NCBI GenBank assembly: GCA_963580455.1
Contig: OY756958.1
Coordinates: 19,480,501-19,544,500, forward strand
Direction: 5' to 3'
Source of the DNA: Euonymus europaeus
Taxonomy: Eukaryota; Streptophyta; Magnoliopsida; Celastrales; Celastraceae
Length of the DNA: 64,000 nucleotides
The stretch's first letter is position 1. Each line of letters opens with the position of its first letter. Shown here in pieces: positions 35,318 through 46,890 of the stretch. The translations under genes and the position numbers were made by a program. The notes under the pieces were generated by a model. That model saw only the letters and a program-made list of their open reading frames with translations, was not told the DNA's origin and made no database searches.

Positions 35318-35880
35318 TGTTACATATTTGAATAAAAATTGTAGGCCATTTGACTAGGTCTTCCACTATAGGTTAGTGGTTGTTACAAGTCATGGGTGGT
35401 TGAGAAAAGTTTGGCCTAACAAATAGTCAAAAGTTTGGCCCTAAAAATTAGCCATATCTCTAATTTAGTGACTTGGTGGTTGCTTGGGATTCCTATATAA
35501 GGAAGGCCTATGCCTACTAGCAAAGGGGACACTTAGTAAAATTTTCTTTACACCTTTCTTCTTCATTTTGTTCTTTCTAGATCAAAGTTTGAGAGTGCAT
35601 TCTAAGTTGGTTTGATTGAGGTTGTCAGCATTGTTGTGTCATTTGCTTGGAGTGTCGAGTGTTGCATCTTGGGAGGTGTCGTCCAAAGAGAGCTAAGACA
35701 CCATAGGCTAGATGTATTTCACCTCAAGGAGATTCGATTTCACCGTGCCTCACTTCATCTTACCTACATCTACATCCTGTTGTTTGGTAACATTGGTTTT
35801 TGTATCAACTTGTTCATCTATGATATATAAGCATTTATGTACCGGTGTATTCTGTACTTCTATAGAATTACTACTTGATC
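35318..35880 (+). repeat. Copia 3-prime LTR
   Basis: Begins TGTTACATATTTG after the purine tract GTGGGAGAT. Contains a promoter-like CTATATAAGG at 35493-35502. It matches the three 5-prime LTR pieces in order. The right border is uncertain because the two LTRs diverge after ACTACTTG near 35877. Confidence 0.82.
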
Positions 35881-36043
35881 ACCGTGCCTCACTTGCTTCG
35901 AAATCGAAGAGGGATGTCGGGCAAATATTGGGCAGAGAGGGTTTTAGAAGGGAGATGTCTAGTTTGAGATATCGAGCTGGGTTGCAATTGTTAACTTTTT
36001 TAAAATAATAAAATTGGCGGTCCATTTAATCGGACGGCTAGAA

Positions 36044-36083
36044 GGCGGGATCCCGCACAAAAACATAAGTGCGGGATCCCGCC
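36044..36083. repeat. Perfect GC-rich hairpin
   Basis: Arms GGCGGGATCCCGCAC (36044-36058) and GTGCGGGATCCCGCC (36069-36083) are exactly complementary around a 10-nt A-rich loop. Each arm also contains the self-palindrome GCGGGATCCCGC. No T-tract follows, and it stands in AT-rich sequence just outside the copia LTR. Confidence 0.95.
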
Positions 36084-36227
36084 TATGAGAATCGCGCTAT
36101 ATATATATATAATGGACGAAATCACTTCATATAATGACTTTATTTGTTTAGATACATGATTCATATTATCACATTAAATACTTACTTTATTTGTTGAGAT
36201 TCAAGTTCCATTTTTTAGATATATTTT

Positions 36228-36507
36228 CACTACTAGTCATAAATTTGTCACAAATTTAGTTTTGTCACGAATTCCATCACCGATTTTGGATAGTATGTGG
36301 CTGCATATATGCTTTTGGTTTGATGAGTACCTTTAATTTTGTCACAATATTTGTCTCCAAATTAAATCCGTCACTAACACATCTTAAGGAACTCCATCAC
36401 AAATTTCGTCACTAAAAAACCGTCACAAATTTTGTGACAGGGGTTTTTTTTATGATGGATGATTTTTCGTCACAAATTTCGTCATAAATTCCTATTTTCT
36501 AGTAGTG
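36228..36507. mobile_element. Short CACTA-type non-autonomous element
   Basis: The ends are CACTACTAG and CTAGTAGTG, perfect 9-bp inverted repeats starting with CACTA. The interior is full of TTTGTGACG/CGTCACAAA subterminal motifs in both directions, typical of plant CACTA elements. The flanking trinucleotides (TTT and ACT) do not form a duplication, so the borders may be rearranged. A related end lies at 37972. Confidence 0.68.
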
Positions 36508-37492
36508 ACTCATGACTTTGTTTGGAAAGACCACGGAAGGGGATGTTCTCTTTGCTAGAGCTGCATTATATTCATTGAAATTTCCTAAGGGCAAAGTGAC
36601 GTCTATAGCAAAGGCGAGGCAAGTCTCGGAGAAAGCTGATTGACCAAGGAAGCAATCCGCAAGAAGAAAGGGGTTTGGTCTCATTCGATCCATTGGCCGA
36701 TTTTGATTTACTTGGCCTAGCTTCAGCTGATGATATACTTGGATTTGAGTTTAGGTTACTTCAATTTGGATGGGGATAGGATCTTGCAAGAGAAATTCTA
36801 AATTTTGATGAAACTAAAATTATGATTGACCGGTTATATATATTATGGACAGAGCTAATAAGAAAAATAAATTATTTATTTTCTTTTGACTTTAGTATTT
36901 ATGAGTCTCATTCATAATCTAAACTTAATCATTGGAATCCATTAAACTTAATTTAACAACTAACTTTGAGTTTAAAGTAATTTGGGTTTGTTTAGTGAAA
37001 CCTTATATTCATCTAATTGGTGCTATTATCTATTCACATTCAAACTTCCTGTTTGATGGTGTGGTACATACTATATGCTTATGATATCCATGTTCGTGCC
37101 TCTGTTCGCGACTATGCTTTTTAGGTTTTGCTCTCAACCGTGCGACATGGATGACTTTGTGTATTGGGTCATTTGTTGTTGCTTATTCAATTAAATGGGC
37201 TGAACCTTCATATTATTGGGTTATCTTAGTTGGTGCATGTTGGGCTTTCATTAGTCTATTAGTTGTTTTTTGACCGTTTGAGTCAAATATTACTTCATTT
37301 ATTGATTCCACAACATGAACTTGCAGTATCTATGTATATATATTAGCTCTTTGTAATTTGTAATTTAAGCTAATGAATATACAATATTTCTTGGCTGCTT
37401 CTCTCTCTATGTTGTTTTTTCTTCTTTCTTCTTCTCATCACTTCTAATCTTTTGTCTCAACCCCCTCCAAGTATAAAATATTTTAGGTTATC
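36508..37492. other. No gene recognised
   Basis: AT-rich DNA upstream of the receptor-kinase pseudogene. It should contain that gene's old promoter. Short frames show no domain. Confidence 0.35.
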
Positions 37493-37639
37493 ATGGCTAA
37501 TAGAGGAAAACCCATTAACAAACTCCTCTCTTTTATTATCTATTGTTTTTGTGCTTGTTATGTAGTTACTGCAACAAACACACTAATCAAAGGCCAACTC
37601 TTTAATTCCTCCAACCGTCTTGTTTCAAAAAAATGGTCA

Positions 37640-37972
37640 CTTTACAATTCAATGAAAATTGTGATGGAAATGTTCGTCACAAATCTATGACGGAACATGT
37701 CATCACAAAATATGTCACAAATTTTGGCGGGAATATTTGTGATGAAATGTTGTCGAAAATGAATCAATCATAGATTTGTGACGGAAACACCGTCACCAAT
37801 GTTTTGATAGGTATTCCTACCATAATTTGTGAAGGGGAATGAATTAGTCATAAATTTGTGATGGAAACATCGTCCCCAATGTTTTGGCGGGTATTCTCGC
37901 CATAATTTGTGACGGTTATTGTGACGGAAATTATTCTCTTTTCCATCACAAAAAATATATTTTCTGGTAGTG
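37640..37972. mobile_element. CACTA end inserted in the receptor-kinase pseudogene
   Basis: Dense TTTGTGACGG and ATTTGTGATGGAAAC motifs lead to the terminal CTGGTAGTG at 37964-37972, resembling the end of the element at 36228-36507. The left border is not distinct. It takes the place of roughly a hundred lectin residues. Confidence 0.58.
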
Positions 37973-39821
37973 AGATAGTTTACTGCTAGAAATGAAATTG
38001 GGATCAACCAGGGGCCTAGAAGGAAGTGGTCACTTGAGTTATGGTTGACTAGCTCAACTCCTAGTCTTCGAGCTTTCTCTTTTGAATGGAATCCTGGTAC
38101 AAACCAACTTATTGTTAAGCGGTGAGAGGTGATTTTCTGGTCTATAAGAGAATCGGAGGATAACAATTTCATAAATTTAAATCTTTTATTAAAGGCAGAT
38201 GAGGAATACATCACTTTTCCCTTTAAGAAACGATTCATCGCTTTTTGTTTGGGTGATGATGGTTCAATTAATGAATATATAAGTGATAATGAAAAAGGAA
38301 CAATTTTTAGGTCCCCTCTCTGTGATGGAAATAGTACAAATGATGTTTATGAAGGGGCAGAGTGCAGGAATGGAGCTAAGTTTGCAATAAAAATTAGTCG
38401 ATTTGGCTATGATTATTATAACTATGATGTTAATGCAAGTCTTACAAAAACTGACTGTATAGATAGCTGCTTGAGAAACTGTAAGTGCAATGGCATGGAT
38501 AAATCAGATTACTAGACAGGATGCACATTTTGGTGTGGACCTTTCAATGTAGATGACACTAGGTTAGCAGCAAGGTGTAACGTAATCATTGCAGCAGAAA
38601 AGGTCTTTATCTTACACAGGTCTGTACATTTACTCGTACTTGTTTGTCTTTAAAGCATTAATCTTATGAGTATTTAGATCACTATTTGTTGGGAGACAAA
38701 ACAAAGTGACATTTTAACTTTAAATGGGAGGTCTTAGATTTTGAGCTAAAGACTAGTGGTAGTCTGATGCCCTTATATTTGTGTTAGATCACCATTTACC
38801 TTAGACGCTTAAGCTAATGGGAAAATGTATATTTTTTTACTTCATCAATGCTATAAACGATGAGTCTATTAAACGCAAAGGGAAACAAAGGAGGAAACAT
38901 AGGGATATAGATTTTGGAAACTATAGCAGTTACTCTAATCCTAATTCTCTTGGCCATTTCTTTTTCTTTTGGAGGATGGAAAAACTCAGACTTAAGTTTC
39001 TACATGTAGCATCTTTAATTATAAAAAGCATGCTTATTATATATATAACTAATGAAAATTTTATCAGAGAGGACTGAGAGGTACTTGCTTGAGTTAATGA
39101 CGATTGATAGAGTTGAAGATGCAAATGAGCTTTTCAATCATGATGGAAACAAGGGACACAATTTGAAAGTATTTAGTGTCTCATCAATCATGGACGCTAA
39201 AAACAACTTCTCATCATAAATAAACTTGGACAAAGTTCTTTTGGCCTTGTTTATAAGGTATACTTGCAAAACATTGAAACATAATTGCTTTAGTCATGCA
39301 TTCTTCCTATGCGTACACTATAATTAACACTTGTGTGTAATCTTTTGGCCAGGGAAAATTGAATGAGCGGAAGGATATTGCTATAAAAAGATTATCAAGA
39401 AGTTAGGGGCAAGGCTCATGGAGTTAAAAAATGAGCTTGTTCTAATAGCTATGTTGCAACACACAAATCATGTCCGGCTCTTGGTCTGCTGTATTTTTGG
39501 GGAAGATAAAATGTTAGTCTATGAGTATATGCCCAACAAAAGCTTGGATTATTTTATCTTTGGTAAGAAACACTCATAGTTATATATGCTTTGTAGGTTT
39601 CACCACATTCATAAATTATCAAGTCCTTGCGTGCAATCTTCTACTAGGTTAATGTTGGTGTTTTCCTTCTTAATTTTGCCAAAACATATTATTCAAGTAA
39701 GAAGCTTTTAGACTGACAAAAGAATTTCGAAATTATTGAGGGGATAGCTCAAGGACTACTTTACCTTCACAAGTACTCCAGATTGAGAATAACCCATAGA
39801 GATTTGAAATCAAGGTATATA

Positions 39822-40116
39822 CTCCCTCCGTCCCGTAAAGATAGTTCTATTTTTCTTATTTATCTGTCACAAATTATAGTCTAGTTTCACTTTTTAGAAT
39901 GTAGTTAATTAATTAATTTCCTAAAAGACCCATATTTAATGTGCTTCATTATCTTTCAATCATTTCCATTTTCTATGAAATGTAAACAAAATATATTCAT
40001 TAATTAAAGATATATTAGGAAAGATACAAGTAAAATTTAATGTTCTCATTGTATTAATTAGATTTTCTTAATCTGTGTGGAAAAAAAGTAACACTATTTT
40101 TATGGGACGGAGGGAG
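39822..40116. mobile_element. Stowaway (Tc1/mariner) MITE
   Basis: The ends are CTCCCTCCGTCCC and GGGACGGAGGGAG, the canonical Stowaway terminal inverted repeats, flanked by TA on both sides (39820-39821 and 40117-40118). About 295 bp, AT-rich, non-coding. Confidence 0.95.
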
Positions 40117-40440
40117 TATTTTGGCATGGCAAGAATTTTCAGCACAAAACACTCTAAAGTAAACACAAATAGGGTTGTTGGGACATAGTAAGTATGAACA
40201 GATAATTAGGACATTATCTATCTGCTTCAAAGTACAAACTTATTCGCTAATCTAATCATAATATGAATGCAGTGGTTATATATCTCCAGAGTACACAATG
40301 AAGAGCACTTTCTCAATGAAATATGATGTCTTCAACTTTGGTGTCCTTGTGTTGGAGAACATATCTGGCAGCAAAAATCACTGTTTTTTCCACTTTGATC
40401 GCCCGCTCAACTTTAATGTTGTTTTGATAGATTGATTTAA

Positions 40441-42634
40441 AATTATTTGCGTATGTATTTGATAGATTTGTTCTTAGATTGGATGGTTGTCAAACTTGAA
40501 GGCTTGGAACCAATATTTGGAATTTTCTAGAGAGAGAAAGGTAAGCCTCTTGATTTCTTTTGAAGTAATTGATGTTGTTTTGTGTAAGGGAAATCTTGGA
40601 GATATTGAACTGGGTTTGAGTTTTAAATTGTTAGGTGTGGAGAAAGAGGGTCATAACCCTAAAATTTAGGAAGTTTAATTTTAACTTTGCTTGAATAACG
40701 AGGTAGGGATTCTTACCCATTTTTCTTCATGTCAATATTCATTCCTTTAAAGAGTGGTTGATTTTTTCGTTGGTCATTCCCTTTTGTGTCCTTGCCTTAA
40801 TTGTTCCTAAGGGAGGACGAGCCCAATGTGTGGATACTTGAAATTTATTGAATAATGTGGTTTACTCAAATCATTCATCACGTAGTGGTATGTATATGTA
40901 GGTCGATTATATATATATATATACATATATATTCTTGCATAAACATGTTGTTTATGCATTGAGGATTGCGGGTATGGACCAGTAATATCCATAGGTATTA
41001 TTTGTGGTAATATGGAGTACTGTGGGGCTATTTAGAATTTTTCAAATGATATGGGATTTTTCATTGGGTCGGATTAGGACTCCATATGTGCTGGTGCACC
41101 ATATGGTGGTGCTGTGACATTGTTCAAGGTTTTCAATGATTTCCCAAAATATCCCTTGAACTAAGCCAGGGCCTTGTATGATGTGATTATTTACTTGCAT
41201 ATTTGTGTGCATGATTATATGTCATAGTGCTGCATTTATGTTTATTTCAGATTTGAGCAATTATAATGTTAATTACTCTTCTTTATCCCTATTGAGCAAT
41301 CTGCTCACTCTATTTTCTTGCTTTGTATCCTTTAGGTGACCAACATACGGGTCAGTAGAGGCGGTGTGACATGGATGACCACCTGTAGCTTAGGACTCAT
41401 TAGATTAATGGGTTATTGTGTTGATTCACTTCTATTATAGTACATTTAGTGATTGGTTTGCAAGATGATATTGATGATTGTGTATCTATATGATACAGTA
41501 AGGATGATAGACTATCGGGAGGGTGCTTCGTGTTATCGAGACTCCTGTACTAGGTAACTGGACTAAGGTCCAAATGATTATAACTTTACATTATTATTTG
41601 TGATGACTACTGATGTATTATCCATAAGGTTTGCATGTGGATGGGAGCATGAGGCCCTGCATAACATGTGAATGTGGTAGATGGCCCGAGACCCTACAAG
41701 GCTGCGGAGATTATATGATTGGATTTGTATGATTATTGTTGTGTGTTATCTCCAGTTGACCTTCTCTAATATACGGGGAGGTGTTGCTAAATTTTTGATA
41801 GAATATATTGTTAAGATGACGTGTGAGATTTAGTTAGTGGCGAGTGTGACGTCATCAATAGTATTCCCAGATCAGACATTACATACTCAAACAAATATTA
41901 ACAGTTACTCAAACAATTAAAATAACAACATACTCGAAAAAATGCTAAAGGTACTTGAGCACTAAACTTAACATTACCTGAACAATTAAAATAAAAGTTA
42001 TTTGAACATTTAATCGAAATGTACTCTAACAACATGACAATATTACTCAATCAGAAACTTAATACAACTTGAACGATAAATAAAAGTACTCAAACTAGAT
42101 TTTAATAATAATCGATCCATTAATATATATATATATATTCGAATAAACCCGAGAAATTACTGGTTGATATCAAGTTCTTGTAGCAACAAATAGAATGACA
42201 TACAATGTACTTCTTCATTGTAAATCATTTTCAAAGTCTAAACATATACATTATTATGTTAGATTGATAAATATGCATTCACTTGTGATGAAGAGAATCT
42301 TTAGCTGCGGGTTAAACATGGGTATCATGATCTACTGCTGAATTATGAACAATGAAGGAGTTGAATCACTTGTCATTCACTTGTGATGCTTGATTATGAG
42401 TTGTATTGACTGTAATGAAGCAATCAAGAAGAAATCAATATCAATCGATGTTTTTTGTGTGTTTTTTTTTCTTAGGCATAATTTGCTTGAGGGCAAACGA
42501 GTTTAAAAAAATATGAAAAAGTGTTAAATTTCTTGTGTTTGAAAAAGAGGATTGTTTTTACAAATCGACTTTTTAAAAGTGCTACTTTTTCAAAAAAATC
42601 TTTAGTTAAAATAGTTTTTTTAAAGTTTAGAACA
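40441..42634. other. No gene recognised
   Basis: No protein domain was found. TA microsatellites lie at 40907-40932 and 42124-42140. 41330-41400 (CAACATACGGGTCAGTAGAG) and 41640-41720 are less AT-rich and look like a decayed LTR-type segment, but no paired repeat was found. Confidence 0.35.
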
Positions 42635-42695
42635 TGGCTATTGCTAAATACAGGCTGTGTTTTACTTATACAGACCTATGCCGACAAAAGCTGAT

Positions 42696-42912
42696 CACTG
42701 TCCAATCAAGTCATTTTTTGAATTAAAGTTTCTGTTGCTGCCAATTGCATGGAGAAGCGCTGCTGTCCAATGAAGTCATTTTTTGACTAAAGTTTGCGTT
42801 GCTGCCAATTGCATGGAGAAGGCTAAGTAGGGCCGAAAAAACCAATCAAGTCATTTTTTGAACTAAAGTTTTCATTGCTGCCAACTGCATGGAGAAGGCT
42901 ACATAAGGCCCA
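42696..42912. repeat. Three tandem copies of a 65-75 bp unit at MULE left end
   Basis: CCAATCAAGTCATTTTTTGA followed by a GTTGCTGCCAATTGCATGG block recurs at about 42700, 42765 and 42842. Two of these copies are also found in the right-end block at 46770-46890. Confidence 0.82.
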
Positions 42913-43087
42913 CAATAATAATAAAATTACTTTCAATATCTACCGCTCATCTCATAATGATTCATCTTATATTTGGAGATGAGACAATGGCCGGACACGT
43001 GGGATCTATTATAGAATAAAAGAAATTAAATAAAAAGCAATCCCAAATAGTTTTTATTAAATAAAAGAAATTAAACCACCAAACAAA

Positions 43088-46081
43088 CTAATCAGAATCT
43101 AAATTCACATTGGGCTGTGATACTTTTGATGGATTCCGTATCAGTCTATAATCTTGAAAATTTTGTTCATAAAATAAAGCCCACTGTGCCGCACATTGAT
43201 GCCTGAATGCGCCCCATTGAGGCATGATTGGAGGCATTGGAGAATTAGGAACCAAGGATATCTCCACAAAATGGTTCTGGTTAACATGTCCGATACATAT
43301 GACACGTTGTTGTGATGGTGGTGGTGGGCTAGACCGCAAAGGAAGAAACGTTAAGGATTGTGATTGACTTAATACAATGCAAACAACATTGTAGCATGAT
43401 GCAATTAAAGGACCCATGTCTGGCAAATTCATCTAATGTACCACCGGTGCTGACCTGTATATCTCAAAAAATGTCAGTGATTGTCTTATAAGCAAAAACC
43501 TTTCCTAGTCTCCATACAAGGATGCATATTCATCACCGTTGTTGTTCAACTCAGTTAGCATATCATATCTTACACGGGTCCATGCATTTTCACCTTCTTC
43601 CATTTGCAATGCCAATGCAACACTGCGAAAACCACAATTTCCATCACCAATCACATCAGTCACAGATAGAATATATGGATGCATATGACTCGGAAACTGG
43701 TCAATGTAGATCGAAATACTGTAGATTCTCTCATTCATAGAACCAGTATGCAATATGTCATCGATTGAACTAGTATGCATTCTCTCATTGATCGAAACCC
43801 TCCGTGTTGATGAAAACTGCGGGACATTGAAAGTCGATGAACAACTGTGTCGGCTTCTCAATACTGGAGAATCATTAGCCTCGGCATATTTAGTACCGGT
43901 AGAATTTCGTCCAACATTTGATTCAACCTTTTTCTTTGAATCGAACCTGCCACGACTTTGCTTCTTCACCTTTGGCTCTGCAAGTAAAGTGGATGAGGGG
44001 TTGATAATTTCACGTAATTTCTGTAACAATCGAAATTTACCAGGTCTCGATTGTTTTTTAAACTTTTCAGTGAACATTTCAACCTCAATATTGCAATTTA
44101 TATCATCGTCCTCCAATGTAGTGGCGGGCTTGAAGTCCAGCTTCCTCCAGAATGGATCAATCAAAGATAGGGGAATTGGATGACCTTCCACCTTCAACAT
44201 AGAGATCTCATGTGCGCAAGGCAAGCCATGAGTCAATTTAATTTGACAACCACATAGGTTAGGATAATGACCAACATTATTAGAACGTTTCACCTCTGCC
44301 AAAATATGATATAATGCAGCAGTTGATACAGAACCTCGTAGTCCGTTGAATATTGAAGTTCTGAAATCATGTTGCAAAAAATTGATACTTTTTTCGAGTG
44401 ATGCTTTGATAGAAGTGGATTGTGCGTCCAAAAGACTGTGAACCTGTGACCAGACGGACACAAGATTTCCCCTTGAATTTTGTAAATATTTCTTCAACTT
44501 TCCATGTTGGCTTTCAGCTCGATTTATAGTCCTGTTGCCAAAATGCATCGATTTATTACTCCAAGCAGCAACAAATTTCTCTTTATATTTATCCAGCCAC
44601 ACTGATTTGATATACTTTATTGCTCTTGGATACCTGGGGAATAAGTGTTCCATAGATAAGTCAATGCATTTGAACGATGAATAAGCTAAAATTATAAATG
44701 AGAATTTTGTTGATAGATACCTGTGAAATAATTGTTCGATAGATGACAACCTTGCGAAATAATCTTCAACGGTTTCAGAGTCCTCCAGATAATGTCACAT
44801 GGAATTGAAATTGTCCCAGCTATTTTTGTCTTCAAATAATTTCTTACAATTCACCGCTAAATTCCTTCCAATATGCCATTTGCACAGTAGAGTAGTTGAC
44901 TCGGGGAACACATGATCAACAGCATTCATCAGTGCTAAATCTCTGTCAGTCAACACCACCCGTGGTTATAAACATCCATCCATAGCACCCTTCAAACAAC
45001 TTAATGCCCATGTGAAATTATCTTCTTTCTCAAATCGAAGAAATACAAATGTAATACAAAATGTCATCTCCGTAGAAGTAACACCAACAATTTCAAAAAA
45101 CGGCATATGAAACCTGTTAGTCTTATATGTCGAGTCCATAAGCAAAATATGAGGAAATGCACGCAACAGATCTAAGGAACGAGGATGAGCAAAAAATAAG
45201 TCTTGGACCTGGTTTGACTAACTGTCACTCCTGTACCACGATGAGTAATCGTGCTGACTTAGCAGATACATTAATTGTTGCATTTGATTTCTCCCCGCCA
45301 TTTCAGCAACTCGATATTTTTGTCGAGCATTGTAAATCGTCTTACTTGTTGTCACATTTTGTGGATCTTTAGCCTTCAATGTAGATAATATCTCACGTGG
45401 CATCACTAAATTCTGTGACAAATCAATCATTATGTTAGTTTCATCATGTGACAATCTACCAGCATATGCATGACCTTCCATGTAACTTGCAGGAGGATGA
45501 TTATGGATCCCACACATAACCTTTATACTCCAATCATCTCCGGTTTTCAACTTCATACCTTTCAAACGAAACTGACAGTTGCATTTTTTAGTACCGGTCA
45601 ATTTGGATGAACCTTTTAATGATCGATACTGTCCGCTTCGCTCACATTGCAGTGTCAATTTAGGCTTCTGTCCAAAATGACCTTCATTTGAATTGGAAAT
45701 AACGATAATAAATCCCAGCACACGTCCTACATCTCGTGCCCATTTGATTAAATCTTCACGGCAATGAAATATCTAATAAAAAATATATTAGTATTATTTC
45801 AAATTTAACAAATTACGAAATAAAATATATAATTTACTATTATACCATATCAGTTGTAAACTGTTCTGTATAATCTGTTTGTACTTCATCATTGTCTTAT
45901 TCGACTTTCATCGTACTTTGTTGATCATCCTGTTACACATTAAATAACTAAAATAATTTACAATACTTACATTATACAAAAACTTATAATCAAATGTGCA
46001 TCTGAAAAATATAATTTTTACCTTGATTGAATAGCTTGACAAATGCAAATCTTCACCCCATAACTTAAAATATTCATCCAT
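43088..46081 (-). pseudogene. MULE transposase with FAR1-type, SWIM and OTU protease domains; six nonsense codons
   Basis: Four exons join in one frame of 913 codons: 46081-46022, 45929-45846, 45772-44721 and 44633-43088, all with GT-AG introns (the last intron is 87 bp). Domains in order: FAR1-type DNA-binding region (CNCQFRLKGMKLKTGDDW, CGIHNHPP; 45.6 kb); transposase with LLMDSTYKTN (first Asp), VVLTDRDLALMNAV (second Asp) and TINRAESQHGKLKKYL (Glu); SWIM finger CGCQIKLTHGLPCAHE; a basic linker; OTU-type cysteine protease with VIGDGNCGFRS (Asp, Cys) and GHVNQNHFVEISL (His). Six in-frame stops occur: about 45897-45899 TAA, 45218-45220 TAG, 44966-44968 TAA, 44795-44797 TGA, 43505-43507 TAG and 43433-43435 TAG. 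There is no frameshift, so inactivation is by point mutation. Catalytic residues of both transposase and protease are kept. Confidence 0.88.
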
Positions 46082-46240
46082 AATTATGAGATAATAATTA
46101 TGAGATCACAAATAATGATTATGTGAGAAAAACCTTAAAAACTCATACAATTTTTGTGAATAACAAAGTAAATTTTCACTCCCTTTTATAGAGAAAGGGA
46201 AGTCCCCCATTTGGGTACTATTTTTGTTATGTAGACAAAT

Positions 46241-46713
46241 AATGGAGGAACAAAAGCAAAGTTATGATTATGTGCATATAATTGATGAAAAATGACAAAA
46301 GTTATGTAACCAATAATGGATGAAAAATACTCAAATAATGGAGAAACAAAAGCAAAGTTATGATTACGTGCATATAATTGATGAAAAATGACAAAAGTTA
46401 TGTAACCAATAATGAATGAAAAATACTCAAATAATGGAGAAACAAAAGCAGAGTTATGATTACGTGCATATAATTGATGAAAAATGACAAAAGTTATGTA
46501 ACCAATAATAGATGAAAAATACTCAAATAATGGAGAAACAAAAGCAAAGTTATGATTACGTGCATATAATTGATGAAAAATGACAAAAGTTATGTAACCA
46601 ATAATGGATGAAAAATACTCAAATAATGGAGAAACAAAAGCAAAGTTATGATTACGTGCATATAACTGATGAAAAATGACAAAAGTTATTTAACCAATAA
46701 TGGATGAAAAATA
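46241..46713. repeat. 96-bp tandem repeat array
   Basis: Unit starts (AATGGAGAAACAAAAGC) fall at 46241, 46337, 46433, 46529 and 46625: an exact 96-bp period, nearly five copies with only scattered substitutions. It lies 160 bp upstream of the MULE transposase start codon and abuts the right-end block. Confidence 0.97.
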
Positions 46714-46890
46714 TGGCTATTGCTAAATACATGTTGTGTTTTACTGTTATACAGACCGGCAAAAGCTGATCACTGTCCAATCAAGTCATTTTTTGAATTA
46801 AAGTTTGTGTTGCTGCCAATTGCATGGAGAAGCGCTGCTGTCCAATCAAGTATTTTTTGACTAAAGTTTGCGTTGCTGCCAATTACACCA
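46714..46890. repeat. Right-end copy of the MULE terminal block
   Basis: TGGCTATTGCTAAATACA through GTTGCTGCCAATT matches 42635-42815 in the same orientation, with small indels. With the inverted ATTGCTATATACA end at 46930 it could itself be a short non-autonomous element. Confidence 0.85.

Larger units (their letters stand above)
25607..35880 (+). mobile_element. Broken Ty1/copia retrotransposon with nested insertions
   Basis: The left boundary TGTTAGATATTTGAATAAAA and the 3-prime LTR start TGTTACATATTTGAATAAAA at 35318 mark paired LTRs. A purine-rich tract GTGGGAGAT precedes the 3-prime LTR. Between them run copia gag-pre-integrase, integrase, reverse transcriptase and RNase H remnants in that order (integrase before RT is diagnostic for copia). 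The 5-prime LTR is split into three pieces (25607-25698, 28803-28897, 30434 to about 30535) by a MULE derivative and a solo LTR. The gag region is not recognisable, and no tRNA primer site or 5-bp target duplication was found. Confidence 0.85.
37493..40440 (+). pseudogene. G-type lectin S-domain receptor kinase pseudogene
   Basis: Pieces follow S-domain receptor-kinase order. 37493-37640: signal peptide (LLSFIIYCFCACYVVTATNT) and lectin start; an extra A in an A-run shifts the frame within LVSKNGHFTI. A CACTA end replaces the mid-lectin part. 37985-38140: PRRKWSLELWLTSS, FSFEWNPGTNQLIVKR. 38250-38620: PAN-like cysteines (YEGAECRNGAKF, DCIDSCLRNCKCNG). About 38925: transmembrane helix TIAVTLILILLAISFSF. 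Kinase: GHNLKVFSVSSIMDAKNNFS, an altered P-loop LGQSSFGLVYK (39215), IAIKRLSR (39385), [14 protein letters not shown] (39515), THRDLKS (39795), FGMARIFST (40120), [20 protein letters not shown] (40270). The kinase C-lobe end is missing. Many stops; clearly dead. Closest in style to the CES101 class. Confidence 0.88.

Noticed and set aside
36044..36083. Hairpin as rho-independent terminator or Helitron end
   Set aside because: The genome is eukaryotic, no T-tract follows, and the required CTRR motif is absent.
43433..43504. Small intron between the OTU Cys and His parts
   Set aside because: GT..AG can be drawn (AAAG/gtttt to tacag), but reading straight through gives conserved-looking ERFLLIRQSLTFFEIYRSAP, so two nonsense codons explain the gap better.
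43522..44183. + strand frames opposite the OTU region
   Set aside because: Antisense shadows of the MULE transposase.
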